Positions 55,340 through 63,267 of a stretch of DNA of 64,000 nucleotides are shown in pieces. The DNA is taken from assembly GCA_946481095.1 (NCBI GenBank), contig CAMLML010000014.1, positions 4,198 through 68,197 of the forward strand, in the 5' to 3' direction. Positions within the stretch are counted from its first letter, which is position 1; every line of letters starts with the position of its first letter. Below the pieces are notes generated by a model. That model was not told the DNA's origin and searched no databases. It saw only the letters and a list, made by a program, of their open reading frames with translations. The position numbers and the translations under genes were made by a program. Source of the stretch: an uncultured Cellvibrio sp. (GTDB taxonomy: Bacteria; Pseudomonadota; Gammaproteobacteria; Pseudomonadales; Cellvibrionaceae).

Positions 55340-56419
55340 ATGTCACATCCAAAATTAATTATTGTTCATGGTATGGGCCAGCAATCTGAAGATTCATTTA
55401 AAGATGAATTTATTAAAGGTTGTAAATGGGCCTTTGATCTTTATCCGGGGTTTTCGGGTAAATCACCAGAAGACTACGCTGAAATAGTTCCCGTTTGTTA
55501 CAACGATATTTTTGACCAGCATCGGCAAAGAATGGCGAATAATGCATTGCCGGTTGTTGACAGGCTGAAATCCATTCCGGGCATGGGTGGTGATACTTTA
55601 CTGGAGGCAGTAAAGGAGTTAACCAATCTTGAATCACAATTCAGTAACGACAAATTTTTCGAAACTCATTGGTTGGATGTTTTGTTTTATCGTTTTACCA
55701 CGCTGGGTGAAGTCGTTCGGATTCGATTGGGCAAAAAAATTGCGCATGAAATCGGTGTTGCCAATGGCGGAAGTAAAAATGTCCACATACTTGCGCATTC
55801 TCTTGGAACAGCGGTTACCCATGATTGTTTGGCCAAGCTTTATAAACCGGAATATAAATTGGGCGACCTGAATAATTTGAGTAATAAAATGCACAAGTTG
55901 GGCAGTGTGCATATGGTGGCCAATACCAGCCGTGTTCTACAATCTTTTATTAATGTTGATCAGTCACCTGTGAAACCAGGTGACGGTGGGTGCACATTTT
56001 TCTACCGTGAATATCGACATCTTCTTGATCCGATCACTTGGCCAAAATCATTTAATCCAACCAATAATCAGGGGTGGATAACGAATAAAGACTGGCGTTC
56101 CAAGCGCTATCAATTGGTTCACCCGACATCGATTACCAATCAACATGGTAACACTCACAGCATTCAGCATTATTTAGCGAATCCAGCGGTACATCTGGAA
56201 TTATTTGAAAAAGTATTCAAAATCAAATTAACTGCCGCACAAAAAAAAGTTGGTGACGATGCGTTTGTGAGTTTAACCCTGAAAAAAGTTGCTGATGATT
56301 TACAGAACTCTCTCGAAAATCTTAAAACACTTAACATTGAAAACGTTACGGGCTTGATTAAAGCAGCCAATACATTAAAGGATTTTATCGAACAACTGGG
56401 AGGTGAGTATCGTGTGTAA
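55340..56419 (+). CDS. Alpha/beta-hydrolase (lipase/esterase-like)
   Basis: This 359-residue protein has an alpha/beta-hydrolase pattern: the N-terminal LIIVHGMGQQSEDSF gives the oxyanion HGMG and AHSLGTAVTHD (GxSxG form with AHSLG) gives the nucleophile Ser. The acid and His of the triad lie in the C-terminal half (candidates around SITNQHGN). No signal peptide is seen. The substrate is unknown. AAGGAG precedes the ATG. The next gene overlaps its end. Confidence 0.72.
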   Translation: MSHPKLIIVHGMGQQSEDSFKDEFIKGCKWAFDLYPGFSGKSPEDYAEIVPVCYNDIFDQHRQRMANNALPVVDRLKSIPGMGGDTLLEAVKELTNLESQFSNDKFFETHWLDVLFYRFTTLGEVVRIRLGKKIAHEIGVANGGSKNVHILAHSLGTAVTHDCLAKLYKPEYKLGDLNNLSNKMHKLGSVHMVANTSRVLQSFINVDQSPVKPGDGGCTFFYREYRHLLDPITWPKSFNPTNNQGWITNKDWRSKRYQLVHPTSITNQHGNTHSIQHYLANPAVHLELFEKVFKIKLTAAQKKVGDDAFVSLTLKKVADDLQNSLENLKTLNIENVTGLIKAANTLKDFIEQLGGEYRV

Positions 56420-57500
56420 TTTCCGTTTGACAACAATATTTTTTCCAGGATTGATATTACTTGCCTGCGTATCAACTATGGCTGAAGCTCCATTAACAGC
56501 CCAGGATTGGATTGAGAAAGAAAAAGAATTACAAATCTGGTGTCAACAGGAACCACTGTCTGATGAAGCCAAAGTTTTTAGTGATACTCTTACGAAATCA
56601 AAACAGATAAGAGCGGATTATTGTAGTAAAAAATACTCTACGCTATTTGAGTTGCAAATGCATATTGTTGATTTGCTGGGTGACTTAAATAGAATATTCC
56701 CATCGGGTGGCATTTATCTACAAATGCAACTCGCCGAGTCAGCAAATATCAAACGAACAGGCGAAATCGCATTGTTTGACCTGCTTCCAGAATATGACGA
56801 CAACGACAATCTTTTATCTCTGGAAATTTCATTAGATGATCCTGATTACAAAGTCGAAAGTGCGTTATTGGTATCCTGTAACCAGGCAACAAAAGCAATA
56901 TCGCCTGCTATGGATTGCCAATCCGCTCTGGAAGAGTTTGCTGAAATATATAATTTTGCGCAGGGCACTTATGCTCAACCACTCGCATTTGAACTTTCCA
57001 AACGTTTGGATCTTCTTGAAACAAGGTGGAATACTTTTTACGAAGAATCCAAGTCCCAAATGTTTTGGGAAATGATTGCTAATGGGATTCTCTTTCAACG
57101 TAAAAACGAAGCTTATAAATTTTCCGAGCCACCTTCCTGGCAATTGGTTTTGATGCATCCTTCTGTTGTAGTTGAAAATGTAGCCGATGCAATTGATGGC
57201 GATCAGTTTAAAGAGGCAATTATGATCGAAGCAATTGGTGCTGACTGGTGGCAACAAGATAAATGGTATATGCCATCTGGTGGTGCTTTGATTGCGACTT
57301 ACTCTGATCGTTTGGATGTTGATGATTGGGGTTATGGGGTTGCTTTACATTTCAGAAGCAAGTTTACTATAGGCGTGTCGGAACATGGTGATGACCGCGG
57401 TGTTTTCATGACTATAGATCTGATGAAGCTGATACAGGATAAGAAAAAGACGATAGAAAGTTATCGTGGTGTTATTCCTGCAAAGGCAGAAGACCAGTAA
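56412..57500 (+). CDS. Hypothetical lipoprotein or secreted protein
   Basis: This 362-residue protein has an N-terminal hydrophobic segment with a lipobox-like LLAC (IFFPGLILLACVS), so it may be an exported lipoprotein. I do not recognise the rest, which is acidic with several Cys and Trp. It overlaps the hydrolase gene by eight bases; the GTG at 56412 has GGGAGG before it, while a GTG at 56403 is also in frame. The overlap suggests an effector/partner pair with the hydrolase, but this is inference. Confidence 0.6.
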   Translation: MCNFRLTTIFFPGLILLACVSTMAEAPLTAQDWIEKEKELQIWCQQEPLSDEAKVFSDTLTKSKQIRADYCSKKYSTLFELQMHIVDLLGDLNRIFPSGGIYLQMQLAESANIKRTGEIALFDLLPEYDDNDNLLSLEISLDDPDYKVESALLVSCNQATKAISPAMDCQSALEEFAEIYNFAQGTYAQPLAFELSKRLDLLETRWNTFYEESKSQMFWEMIANGILFQRKNEAYKFSEPPSWQLVLMHPSVVVENVADAIDGDQFKEAIMIEAIGADWWQQDKWYMPSGGALIATYSDRLDVDDWGYGVALHFRSKFTIGVSEHGDDRGVFMTIDLMKLIQDKKKTIESYRGVIPAKAEDQ

Positions 57501-57568
57501 ATTGATAAATAGTTATTTTTTTGCAAGAAAAAATATCAGTGAATTGTTGTGAAGGTTATTAGTTTGAT

Positions 57569-58054
57569 ATGAAGTACATTATCTTCTTTACCATTTTTAT
57601 TTTTTCTTCAATATCAATTGCTCAGGAAAAACCAATAGATAAAGTTGTCGTCTATAAAGCCAAACGGCAAATGCAATTGTTGTCAGGAAATGAAGTTATC
57701 AAAACCTATTCCATTTCTCTGGGTGATAATCCAATTGGCCACAAAGTTCAGGAAGGAGATGAGCGTACACCGGAGGGAGATTATGTGATTGATTACCGCA
57801 ATCCACAAAGTCGTTACCATTTGTCCTTACACATTTCTTATCCGAATGAAAAGGACAAGGCAAATGCCAAAAAGTTGGGGGTGAGTCCCGGCGGTAATAT
57901 TATGATTCACGGGTCACCCAAAAATTTTCAATGGTCAGAATCGGTATTAAAAAATGTGGATTGGACAGATGGTTGTATTGCGATTACGAACAAAGAAATT
58001 GAAGAGTTTGGTCGGTTGGTAAAAAACGGCACTAAAATTACGTTGCATCCTTAA
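57569..58054 (+). CDS. L,D-transpeptidase (YkuD/YafK-type)
   Basis: This 161-residue protein has a signal peptide (IIFFTIFIFSSISIAQ) and a YkuD catalytic domain: VVVYKAKRQMQLLSG, GDERTPEGDYVID, IMIHGSPKNF and DWTDGCIAITN with the catalytic Cys. It should form or cut 3-3 peptidoglycan or lipoprotein links. It is the last gene of the inserted envelope group; a palindromic element begins five bases after the stop. Confidence 0.9.
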   Translation: MKYIIFFTIFIFSSISIAQEKPIDKVVVYKAKRQMQLLSGNEVIKTYSISLGDNPIGHKVQEGDERTPEGDYVIDYRNPQSRYHLSLHISYPNEKDKANAKKLGVSPGGNIMIHGSPKNFQWSESVLKNVDWTDGCIAITNKEIEEFGRLVKNGTKITLHP

Positions 58055-58058
58055 TTAA

Positions 58059-58097
58059 TTGACCCCACCCTAACCCTCCCCTTGCCAGGGGAGGGGA
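58059..58097. repeat. Palindromic element, left-arm copy
   Basis: Begins TTGACCCCACCCTAACC and holds the single hairpin CCTCCCCTTGCCAGGGGAGG, the same as the left arm of the flhF insert. The right arm is missing. It starts five bases after the L,D-transpeptidase stop. Confidence 0.9.
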
Positions 58098-58222
58098 CTA
58101 AAAAGTGGTGAATTTTTTCCGCTTTTTTCAGGCACAGATGTTGCTCTATTGCTTATAGCTTTTGTTCATTTGCGAAATTTCCAGAACGAGCTACAAACAA
58201 AGTATGAGCAGTGAGGACATCT

Positions 58223-59008
58223 GTGCGCATTATTGCTATTTCCAATCAAAAGGGTGGAGTCGGTAAGACTACCACTGCAGTTGCGCTGGGCGGCTTGATT
58301 GCTGCTTCGGGGAGCCGTGTGTTGCTGATTGATCTTGATCCACATGGTTCCTTAAGTAGTTATTTTTTTCCCGATCACGAACATTCTCTTACCAGTTACA
58401 CCTTATTTCAGGAGCGGCAACATTTGTCGCATGAAACCATTTCGCGATTGATTGTCCCTACCGCTTTTCCCGGTTTGTCATTAATGCCCTCCGCCACGGC
58501 GTTGGCAACATTGGAGCGACAGGTGATAGGGCAGGATGGTATGGGTTTGGTACTGTCGAGAAGTTTGCAATTAATCGAGCAGGATTTTGATTATGTTCTG
58601 CTGGACACTCCGCCCCTTTTGGGCGTGTTAATGGTAAATGCGCTGGCGGCGGCTGATTATTTATTGATGCCCACCCAAACCGAATATCTGGCGCTGAAAG
58701 GATTGGAGCGTATGGTGAGCACTTTGACCATGATGGCTCGCTCACAAAAGCGGAATCTTGACTACACTATTATTCCGGTCATGTTTGATCGTCGCACCCA
58801 GGCATCGGTGACCAGCCTGAGGCAATTGCGCAACACCTATGCTGACAAGGTGTGGCCGGGGCATATTCCTATTGATACGCGGTTTCGTGACGCCAGCAAA
58901 GCCGGTGTTCCGCCGCATTTATTTGATCAGTCCAGCCGCGGTGTTGAGGCTTATTTATCATGTTGGCACTGGCTTGAAAAACGTTTTAATAACAAGGTGA
59001 AACCGTGA
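58223..59008 (+). CDS. ParA-type ATPase for polar chemotaxis array
   Basis: This 261-residue ParA-family ATPase matches the Vibrio ParC / Pseudomonas PA1462 type that places chemotaxis arrays at the cell pole. It has the deviant Walker A SNQKGGVGKTTTAVALGG, LIDLDPHGSLSSYFF and VLLDTPPLLGVLMVNAL. GTG at 58223 with GAGG six bases before; the frame extends to a GTG at 58211. Its end overlaps parP (GTGA), so the two are coupled. Confidence 0.93.
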   Translation: MRIIAISNQKGGVGKTTTAVALGGLIAASGSRVLLIDLDPHGSLSSYFFPDHEHSLTSYTLFQERQHLSHETISRLIVPTAFPGLSLMPSATALATLERQVIGQDGMGLVLSRSLQLIEQDFDYVLLDTPPLLGVLMVNALAAADYLLMPTQTEYLALKGLERMVSTLTMMARSQKRNLDYTIIPVMFDRRTQASVTSLRQLRNTYADKVWPGHIPIDTRFRDASKAGVPPHLFDQSSRGVEAYLSCWHWLEKRFNNKVKP

Positions 59009-60000
59009 GTGATATCAAATCACCCGATGACAGTTTAAGCAGTTATTTTGATGAATTGCTTAGCGGCGATCTGGACAATAATGCGCAAATCGACTTGCCT
59101 CTGGCAGTTGGTGAAAGCTTTACGCCATCCAATGTTGTCAGCCTGAATTCACGACAAAAAAATCCTCCTGTGACTGAAAAAAAATCACCGGCTTTGCGTG
59201 AAACAACCAAGCCAGCGGTTAAGCCACGTGTGGATTATGCAGAGCCTGCTTTGTCTGTGGATGAACAGGACAAAAAACAAAAACTGGAAAAATTATTACA
59301 AACAGCGCAGCAACAATTTTTAAAACAGGAGCAGGCGACCCAGCCGCAAACTTTAAGTAAAACCTTTGTTGTAATGCCCGAAGAAATTCAGGATTGGCCG
59401 ATAGAAACATCAACAGAAATCATGGAAGTCGATAAGGCCACTGAAACCAAAATTGAATCAATTGTTACAGCCACTGAAAACCTTGAAACCGACCTTCAAT
59501 TATCAGAAATTCCCCATCTTGAATGGGCTGCCAATGGCTTACCCCAATGGGCGCAAGAAAGGTTTGATGTACTTTTGTTTAATGTTGCCGGCCTTACACT
59601 CGCTGTTCCATTGATTGCACTTGGACAAATTTATCCTTTAACGGATGAATTAACGCCGCTCTTCGGCCAAGCCGATTGGTTTATGGGTTTGCAACCAACG
59701 CCTATGGGAAAAATCCGCACAGTCAATACTGCACGTTTTGTGATGCCGGAAAAATATAACGACAGTTTTTTGGATAACGCCAAATATGTGATGTCATTAA
59801 ATGGTGTGCTTTGGGGATTGGCATTGGATTCGGTCAATCAACCCATGCGCCTCGATCCTGATCAGGTTAAATGGCGAAACGATCGCAGTAAACGCCCCTG
59901 GCTTGCAGGAACCGTAAAAGATCATATGTGTGCCTTGCTGGATGTCCCCCGTATCGCGCAATTGCTTCTGGATGCCGACCGCAATCACAAACGCCGTTAA
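59005..60000 (+). CDS. parP: ParP, CheW-like polar array protein
   Basis: This 331-residue protein has a disordered, Lys/Pro/Thr-rich N-terminal half and a C-terminal CheW-like domain (FDVLLFNVAGLTLAVPLIALGQIYPLTDELTPLFGQADWFMGLQP to LLDVPRIAQLLL). In Vibrio ParP binds CheA and the ParC ATPase and holds the array at the pole. The gene order after the ParA gene and before cheW fits this. GTG start overlapping the ParA stop. Confidence 0.9.
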   Translation: MSDIKSPDDSLSSYFDELLSGDLDNNAQIDLPLAVGESFTPSNVVSLNSRQKNPPVTEKKSPALRETTKPAVKPRVDYAEPALSVDEQDKKQKLEKLLQTAQQQFLKQEQATQPQTLSKTFVVMPEEIQDWPIETSTEIMEVDKATETKIESIVTATENLETDLQLSEIPHLEWAANGLPQWAQERFDVLLFNVAGLTLAVPLIALGQIYPLTDELTPLFGQADWFMGLQPTPMGKIRTVNTARFVMPEKYNDSFLDNAKYVMSLNGVLWGLALDSVNQPMRLDPDQVKWRNDRSKRPWLAGTVKDHMCALLDVPRIAQLLLDADRNHKRR

Positions 60001-60097
60001 GTCTTGCGAACGCTGGCGGCACAGCCAATATTGTCTATAGTTATAAAAACCCCGGTCTGGTCAGACCTGATTTGCGCCTATATTTGAGGAATTCCCT

Positions 60098-60601
60098 ATG
60101 GCCACTGATGTCATCAAAAATAAATCATCGACTAATGCAAAAGGCAGTGATGATCCTATTTTACAGTGGGTCACTTTTCGTCTGGACGGTGAAACTTATG
60201 GCATCAACGTCATGCAAGTTCAGGAAGTATTGCGCTATTCGGAAATTGCCGCGGTGCCAGGTGCACCCTCTTATGTGTTAGGCATTATTAATTTGCGCGG
60301 TAATGTTGTAACAGTAATCGATACCCGTCATCGCTTTAATTTGACCAGCGGTGAAATTACCGATAACACCCGCATCGTTATTATTGAAACTGATCGCCAT
60401 GTGATAGGTATTTTGGTTGATAGTGTTGCGGAAGTGGTTTATTTGCGCCAATCCGAAATTGAAATGGCTCCTAACGTAGGTAATGAAGAAAGTGCGAAAT
60501 TCATTCAGGGCGTTTGCCACAAAAATAATGAGTTGTTGATTTTGATTGACTTGAATAAACTCCTGACCAGTGAAGAGTGGAACGAACTGGAAGATATTTA
60601 A
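60098..60601 (+). CDS. cheW: Chemotaxis coupling protein CheW
   Basis: This 167-residue protein matches CheW, which couples receptors to CheA: VTFRLDGETYGINVMQVQEVLRYSEIAAVPGAPSYVLGIINLRGNVVTVIDTRHRF is the family signature, and the FIQGVCHKNNELLILIDLNKLL end is typical. AGGAAT stands before the ATG. The DUF2802 gene begins in its stop codon (TAATG). Confidence 0.96.
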   Translation: MATDVIKNKSSTNAKGSDDPILQWVTFRLDGETYGINVMQVQEVLRYSEIAAVPGAPSYVLGIINLRGNVVTVIDTRHRFNLTSGEITDNTRIVIIETDRHVIGILVDSVAEVVYLRQSEIEMAPNVGNEESAKFIQGVCHKNNELLILIDLNKLLTSEEWNELEDI

Positions 60602-60984
60602 TGACCCAAATCGAAATTGCACTGATTGCCAGTCTTGCACTCAGCTTACTGGCATTGTTTATCGCCGTCATCAGTTTGAAATCCACACGCAAACAAGCGA
60701 TTAACAACGAAAAATTATTGCAAAAACTCGTACGTGATCTTGCTGCATCCAATAGCGGCTCTGTTGGTATGGGCCAACGTTTGTTAGCAATGGAAAAACG
60801 TTTACAAAACACACAAAAACAATCCGAAAAAATTGACGTCTACAACGACGATGAATTCCAGCCTTATTCCCAAGCCGCACAAATGTTCCAAATGGGCCTC
60901 GATGTAGAAGAGGTCGCCCGCCGTTGTGGATTATCCAGAGCAGAAGCCTCGTTACTTGAAGTGATGCAGAAAGCGGGGCGGTGA
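60601..60984 (+). CDS. DUF2802 membrane protein
   Basis: This 127-residue protein has one N-terminal transmembrane helix (IALIASLALSLLALFIAVISL), a coiled coil, and the C-terminal DUF2802 motif (AAQMFQMGLDVEEVARRCGLSRAEASLLEVMQK), which resembles a helix-turn-helix. It ends the chemotaxis cluster as in Pseudomonas. Function unknown. Its ATG overlaps the cheW stop. Confidence 0.9.
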   Translation: MTQIEIALIASLALSLLALFIAVISLKSTRKQAINNEKLLQKLVRDLAASNSGSVGMGQRLLAMEKRLQNTQKQSEKIDVYNDDEFQPYSQAAQMFQMGLDVEEVARRCGLSRAEASLLEVMQKAGR

Positions 60985-61017
60985 TTGAGGTTTTAAATCC
61001 CCAATTACAAACCACAA

Positions 61018-61521
61018 TCATCGAATCGGCAGCCAAATCTCAATATCACCTTTTCCCGTGTTCGGATTAAATTCCTCTCCATAACGTTCAAAAAACACCA
61101 GACGATTTTTATCAGTCGATGTTAATTGGTAACCGGAAGAGGGCAGCCATTGGCTGAAAATTTTGTCGATGGTTTGTCGGATTTGTATAACCGATTCGTT
61201 GTGTTTAAAAACAGCATAGATTTGTGATGGAAGCACAAACACTTGCAGGAAATCCGGTATGGATTGGATTTCATTGACTTCGCGGCCTGCGAGGTAAATG
61301 CAGTTTCCTTTATCAAGGTCTATGCATAATCCATAACCGACATTATTCACGCCGCCCGGAATTTTATTCCAATAGTCCTGCATTAATTTATTCCAGAGTG
61401 TTGGAATTTTTTGTGCAGCACAGTCATCCAGATGCTCGGAAATACCCAAAATAGTAAAAGGGCCCGCTGTTATTAAATCCGGTGTTAATGTTTTATCGGG
61501 ATTTGATTTGAAAGCGTTCAT
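61018..61521 (-). CDS. GyrI-like effector-binding domain protein
   Basis: This 167-residue protein looks like a GyrI/AraC effector-binding domain: a PFTILGISEHLDDCAAQKIPTLWNKL start, YGLCIDLDKGNCIYLAGREVNEIQSIPDFLQVFVLP, and the closing FERYGEEFNPNTGKGDIEIWLPIR. Such domains bind small hydrophobic ligands. The frame extends to 61560 and overlaps the YCII gene in any case; the ATGs at 61524/61521 are preferred. Last of four leftward genes in the ECF42-type set. Confidence 0.75.
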   Translation of the reverse strand: MNAFKSNPDKTLTPDLITAGPFTILGISEHLDDCAAQKIPTLWNKLMQDYWNKIPGGVNNVGYGLCIDLDKGNCIYLAGREVNEIQSIPDFLQVFVLPSQIYAVFKHNESVIQIRQTIDKIFSQWLPSSGYQLTSTDKNRLVFFERYGEEFNPNTGKGDIEIWLPIR

Positions 61522-61879
61522 CATTTTCAGGGTCCAATTCTCTGACAGGTCTGACTTCAATAGTGCCTAAACGTGCAGGTGGAATTTTTGCTGCCAGCTG
61601 CAAAGCTTCATTTAAATCGCGTGCGTCCAGCATGTAAAAACCGGCGAGTTGCTCTTTGGTTTCAGCGAAGGGGCCATCGGTGATAATGGGTTTGCCATCG
61701 CGTACACGCAAACTGGTTGCAGTGGCAATAGAATGTAATGCGTTACCACCAATCATATGTCCACTGGAGCGTAGTGATTCACCGCAGGCTACGCATTCTT
61801 TATTTAATGATTCCCATTCAGCAGATGTCATGCTGTTGATAATTTTTTCATCGTAATAAACCAGGCATAAATATTTCAT
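61493..61879 (-). CDS. YCII/DGPF-domain protein
   Basis: This 128-residue protein has the DGPF motif of the YCII-related family (ITDGPFAETKEQLAGFYML) and starts MKYLCLVYYDE. These proteins are the standard partners of ECF42 sigma factors. Their reaction is unknown; the fold resembles YciI and dimeric ferredoxin-like enzymes. Near the sigma factor at the window end, it forms a typical pair. Confidence 0.93.
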   Translation of the reverse strand: MKYLCLVYYDEKIINSMTSAEWESLNKECVACGESLRSSGHMIGGNALHSIATATSLRVRDGKPIITDGPFAETKEQLAGFYMLDARDLNEALQLAAKIPPARLGTIEVRPVRELDPENDERFQIKSR

Positions 61880-61897
61880 AATATGATCTCTTTTTAA

Positions 61898-62305
61898 TTA
61901 TTCGGATTGAACATGGTTTGGATCCATGTACATGACTTCCCAATGGTGGCCATCCAGGTCTTCAAAGCTGCGGTAATACATAAAACCGTGATCTTGAGTT
62001 GGTGCAGGACAAGAGCCACCCGCTTCCAACGCTTTATTAATCATTTGATCAACTGCTTCGCGTGAATCGACAGAAAAACAAATCAAGACTTCTTTACTGG
62101 TCTGTGCATCGGCTATGGATTTTTTGATGAAACCCTTAAAAAAAGGTTCGGTTAATAACATCACATAAATGGTATCACTCACTACCATGCAGGCTGCATT
62201 GTGATCGGTAAATTGTGGATTAAAGCTGTAACCCAAGTGAGCAAAAAAAGATTTGGATTTTTCCAAATCTTTTACAGGTAAATTAATAAATACTTGCGTA
62301 GGCAT
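61898..62305 (-). CDS. VOC/glyoxalase-family protein
   Basis: This 135-residue protein has the VOC pattern: MPTQVFINLPVKDLEKSKSFFAHLGYSFNPQFTD, and DLDGHHWEVMYMDP with the C-terminal metal-site Glu. Similar PhnB/glyoxalase-like proteins are common in ECF42 clusters. GGAG lies before the ATG at 62305; the frame extends to 62362 without a better start. Between the YCII and DUF1428 genes. Confidence 0.9.
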   Translation of the reverse strand: MPTQVFINLPVKDLEKSKSFFAHLGYSFNPQFTDHNAACMVVSDTIYVMLLTEPFFKGFIKKSIADAQTSKEVLICFSVDSREAVDQMINKALEAGGSCPAPTQDHGFMYYRSFEDLDGHHWEVMYMDPNHVQSE

Positions 62306-62327
62306 TTTTTTCTCCAGGCAATCAATA

Positions 62328-62690
62328 TTATTCAAAACAAACAATGGTCTTGAAACCACCATAGGCCATTCGGGAAAAATCGAAGATAGGATCGTTTTTA
62401 TCCATCATCTCATTCATGCGTGGATCGGCAAAAACAGCAGCATTAATGTGATCCCTCGCTTCACGTGATGGGTAAATTATCCAGGCAAAGACGGGCACTT
62501 CATTTTCTTTGCATTTGGCCGCTTCCAAAAAAGACGCTACGCCTTCAGCGTTTAAGTCGTCACCTACTGTTTCCCAATAAGCCAGGGCACCATGTTCTTT
62601 CCAGACTGCACCTGCCTGATAAGCAATTTTTTGATAAGCCTCCACTTTGTCTTTGGCAAGAGGAAGTAAAAAACCGTCTATATAGCTCAT
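62328..62690 (-). CDS. DUF1428 protein
   Basis: This 120-residue protein matches DUF1428: SYIDGFLLPLAKDKVEAYQKIAYQAGAVWKEHGALAYWE, FAWIIYPSREARDHINAAVFADPRM and the end RMAYGGFKTIVCF. It is a ferredoxin-like dimeric barrel of unknown role often found with ECF42 and DGPF genes. AGGAG stands six bases before the ATG at 62690; the longer frame crosses the promoter palindrome at 62735. Confidence 0.92.
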   Translation of the reverse strand: MSYIDGFLLPLAKDKVEAYQKIAYQAGAVWKEHGALAYWETVGDDLNAEGVASFLEAAKCKENEVPVFAWIIYPSREARDHINAAVFADPRMNEMMDKNDPIFDFSRMAYGGFKTIVCFE

Positions 62691-62734
62691 AAATGACTCC
62701 TGAGTTTCAGTGTTTAAGGTATTTCGATACACTA

Positions 62735-62764
62735 TTGTCGAAATCCCGGCTTCTGATTCGACAA
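62735..62764. promoter_or_regulatory. Palindromic, probably bidirectional ECF42-type promoter
   Basis: TTGTCGA-N16-TCGACAA is a perfect inverted repeat. Each strand reads TGTCGA (the -35 element known for ECF42 sigma factors), a 17-base spacer and CGAC (the known CG(A/T)C-type -10). The -10 elements lie about 43-47 bases from the ATGs of GFA (right) and DUF1428 (left). Confidence 0.78.
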
Positions 62765-62804
62765 GTGAGTACAATTTTTTTAATTATTCCAAGAGGACTT
62801 TTCT

Positions 62805-63152
62805 ATGTTGTATCAAGGCAGTTGTCATTGCGGCAATATTCGATTTGAAGTGGACGGTGAATTTGGCGCTGCTATCGCGTGCAACTGTTCTATCTGTCAA
62901 CGTAAAGGTACTTTACTGTGGTTCTCTCCCATAGAGAAGTTTCACTTGCTGGAATCTGGCGCAAAAATATCCAGTTACACCTTTAATAAACATGTCATCC
63001 ATCATAAATTTTGTCCCGTGTGCGGCGTCAGCCCTTATGCAGAGGGCGCAGACCCCAAAGGAAATAAAGTAGCAGCGATTAATGTGCGTTGTCTGGAAAA
63101 TGTTGATTTGGATTCAATAGAAATACAGAATTTTAATGGCAGGGATGTTTAA
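62805..63152 (+). CDS. GFA/CENP-V-family zinc protein
   Basis: This 115-residue protein has the GFA zinc ligands: GSCHCGNIRFEVDG (CxC), CNCSICQRKG (CxxC) and HHKFCPVCGVSPY (CxxC). The family was named for glutathione-dependent formaldehyde activation, though most members have no proven activity. Divergent from DUF1428 across the ECF42-type promoter. Its stop lies inside the left arm of a repeat at 63148. Confidence 0.92.
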   Translation: MLYQGSCHCGNIRFEVDGEFGAAIACNCSICQRKGTLLWFSPIEKFHLLESGAKISSYTFNKHVIHHKFCPVCGVSPYAEGADPKGNKVAAINVRCLENVDLDSIEIQNFNGRDV

Positions 63153-63252
63153 GAGAGTTTTGCACGAATCAAAATTAATCGTCATTCCTGCCTTCGCAGG
63201 GATGACGAAGTGAAATTAAACAAAAATGGATTCGTGCAAAGGTCTCTTTAAA
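63148..63252. repeat. MITE-like inverted-repeat element
   Basis: Outer arms of about 23 bases (TTTAAGAGAG...TTTGCACGAATC and GATTCGTGCAAAGGTCTCTTTAAA) flank a central perfect hairpin, CGTCATTCCTGC-CTTC-GCAGGGATGACG (one G-T pair). It lies between the convergent GFA and sigma factor genes and overlaps the GFA stop codon. No coding frame; size and structure resemble non-autonomous transposable elements. Confidence 0.78.
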
Positions 63253-63267
63253 AGATTTAAATAAATA

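Noticed and set aside
24754..58097. The GC-rich palindromes as a CRISPR array
   Set aside because: Copies lie kilobases apart, in both orientations, with no regular spacers and no cas gene.
54150..58222. The four-gene group as a prophage or IS-borne island
   Set aside because: No integrase, transposase, tRNA end or direct repeats were seen; only palindromic elements flank it, and codon use does not look strikingly different by eye.
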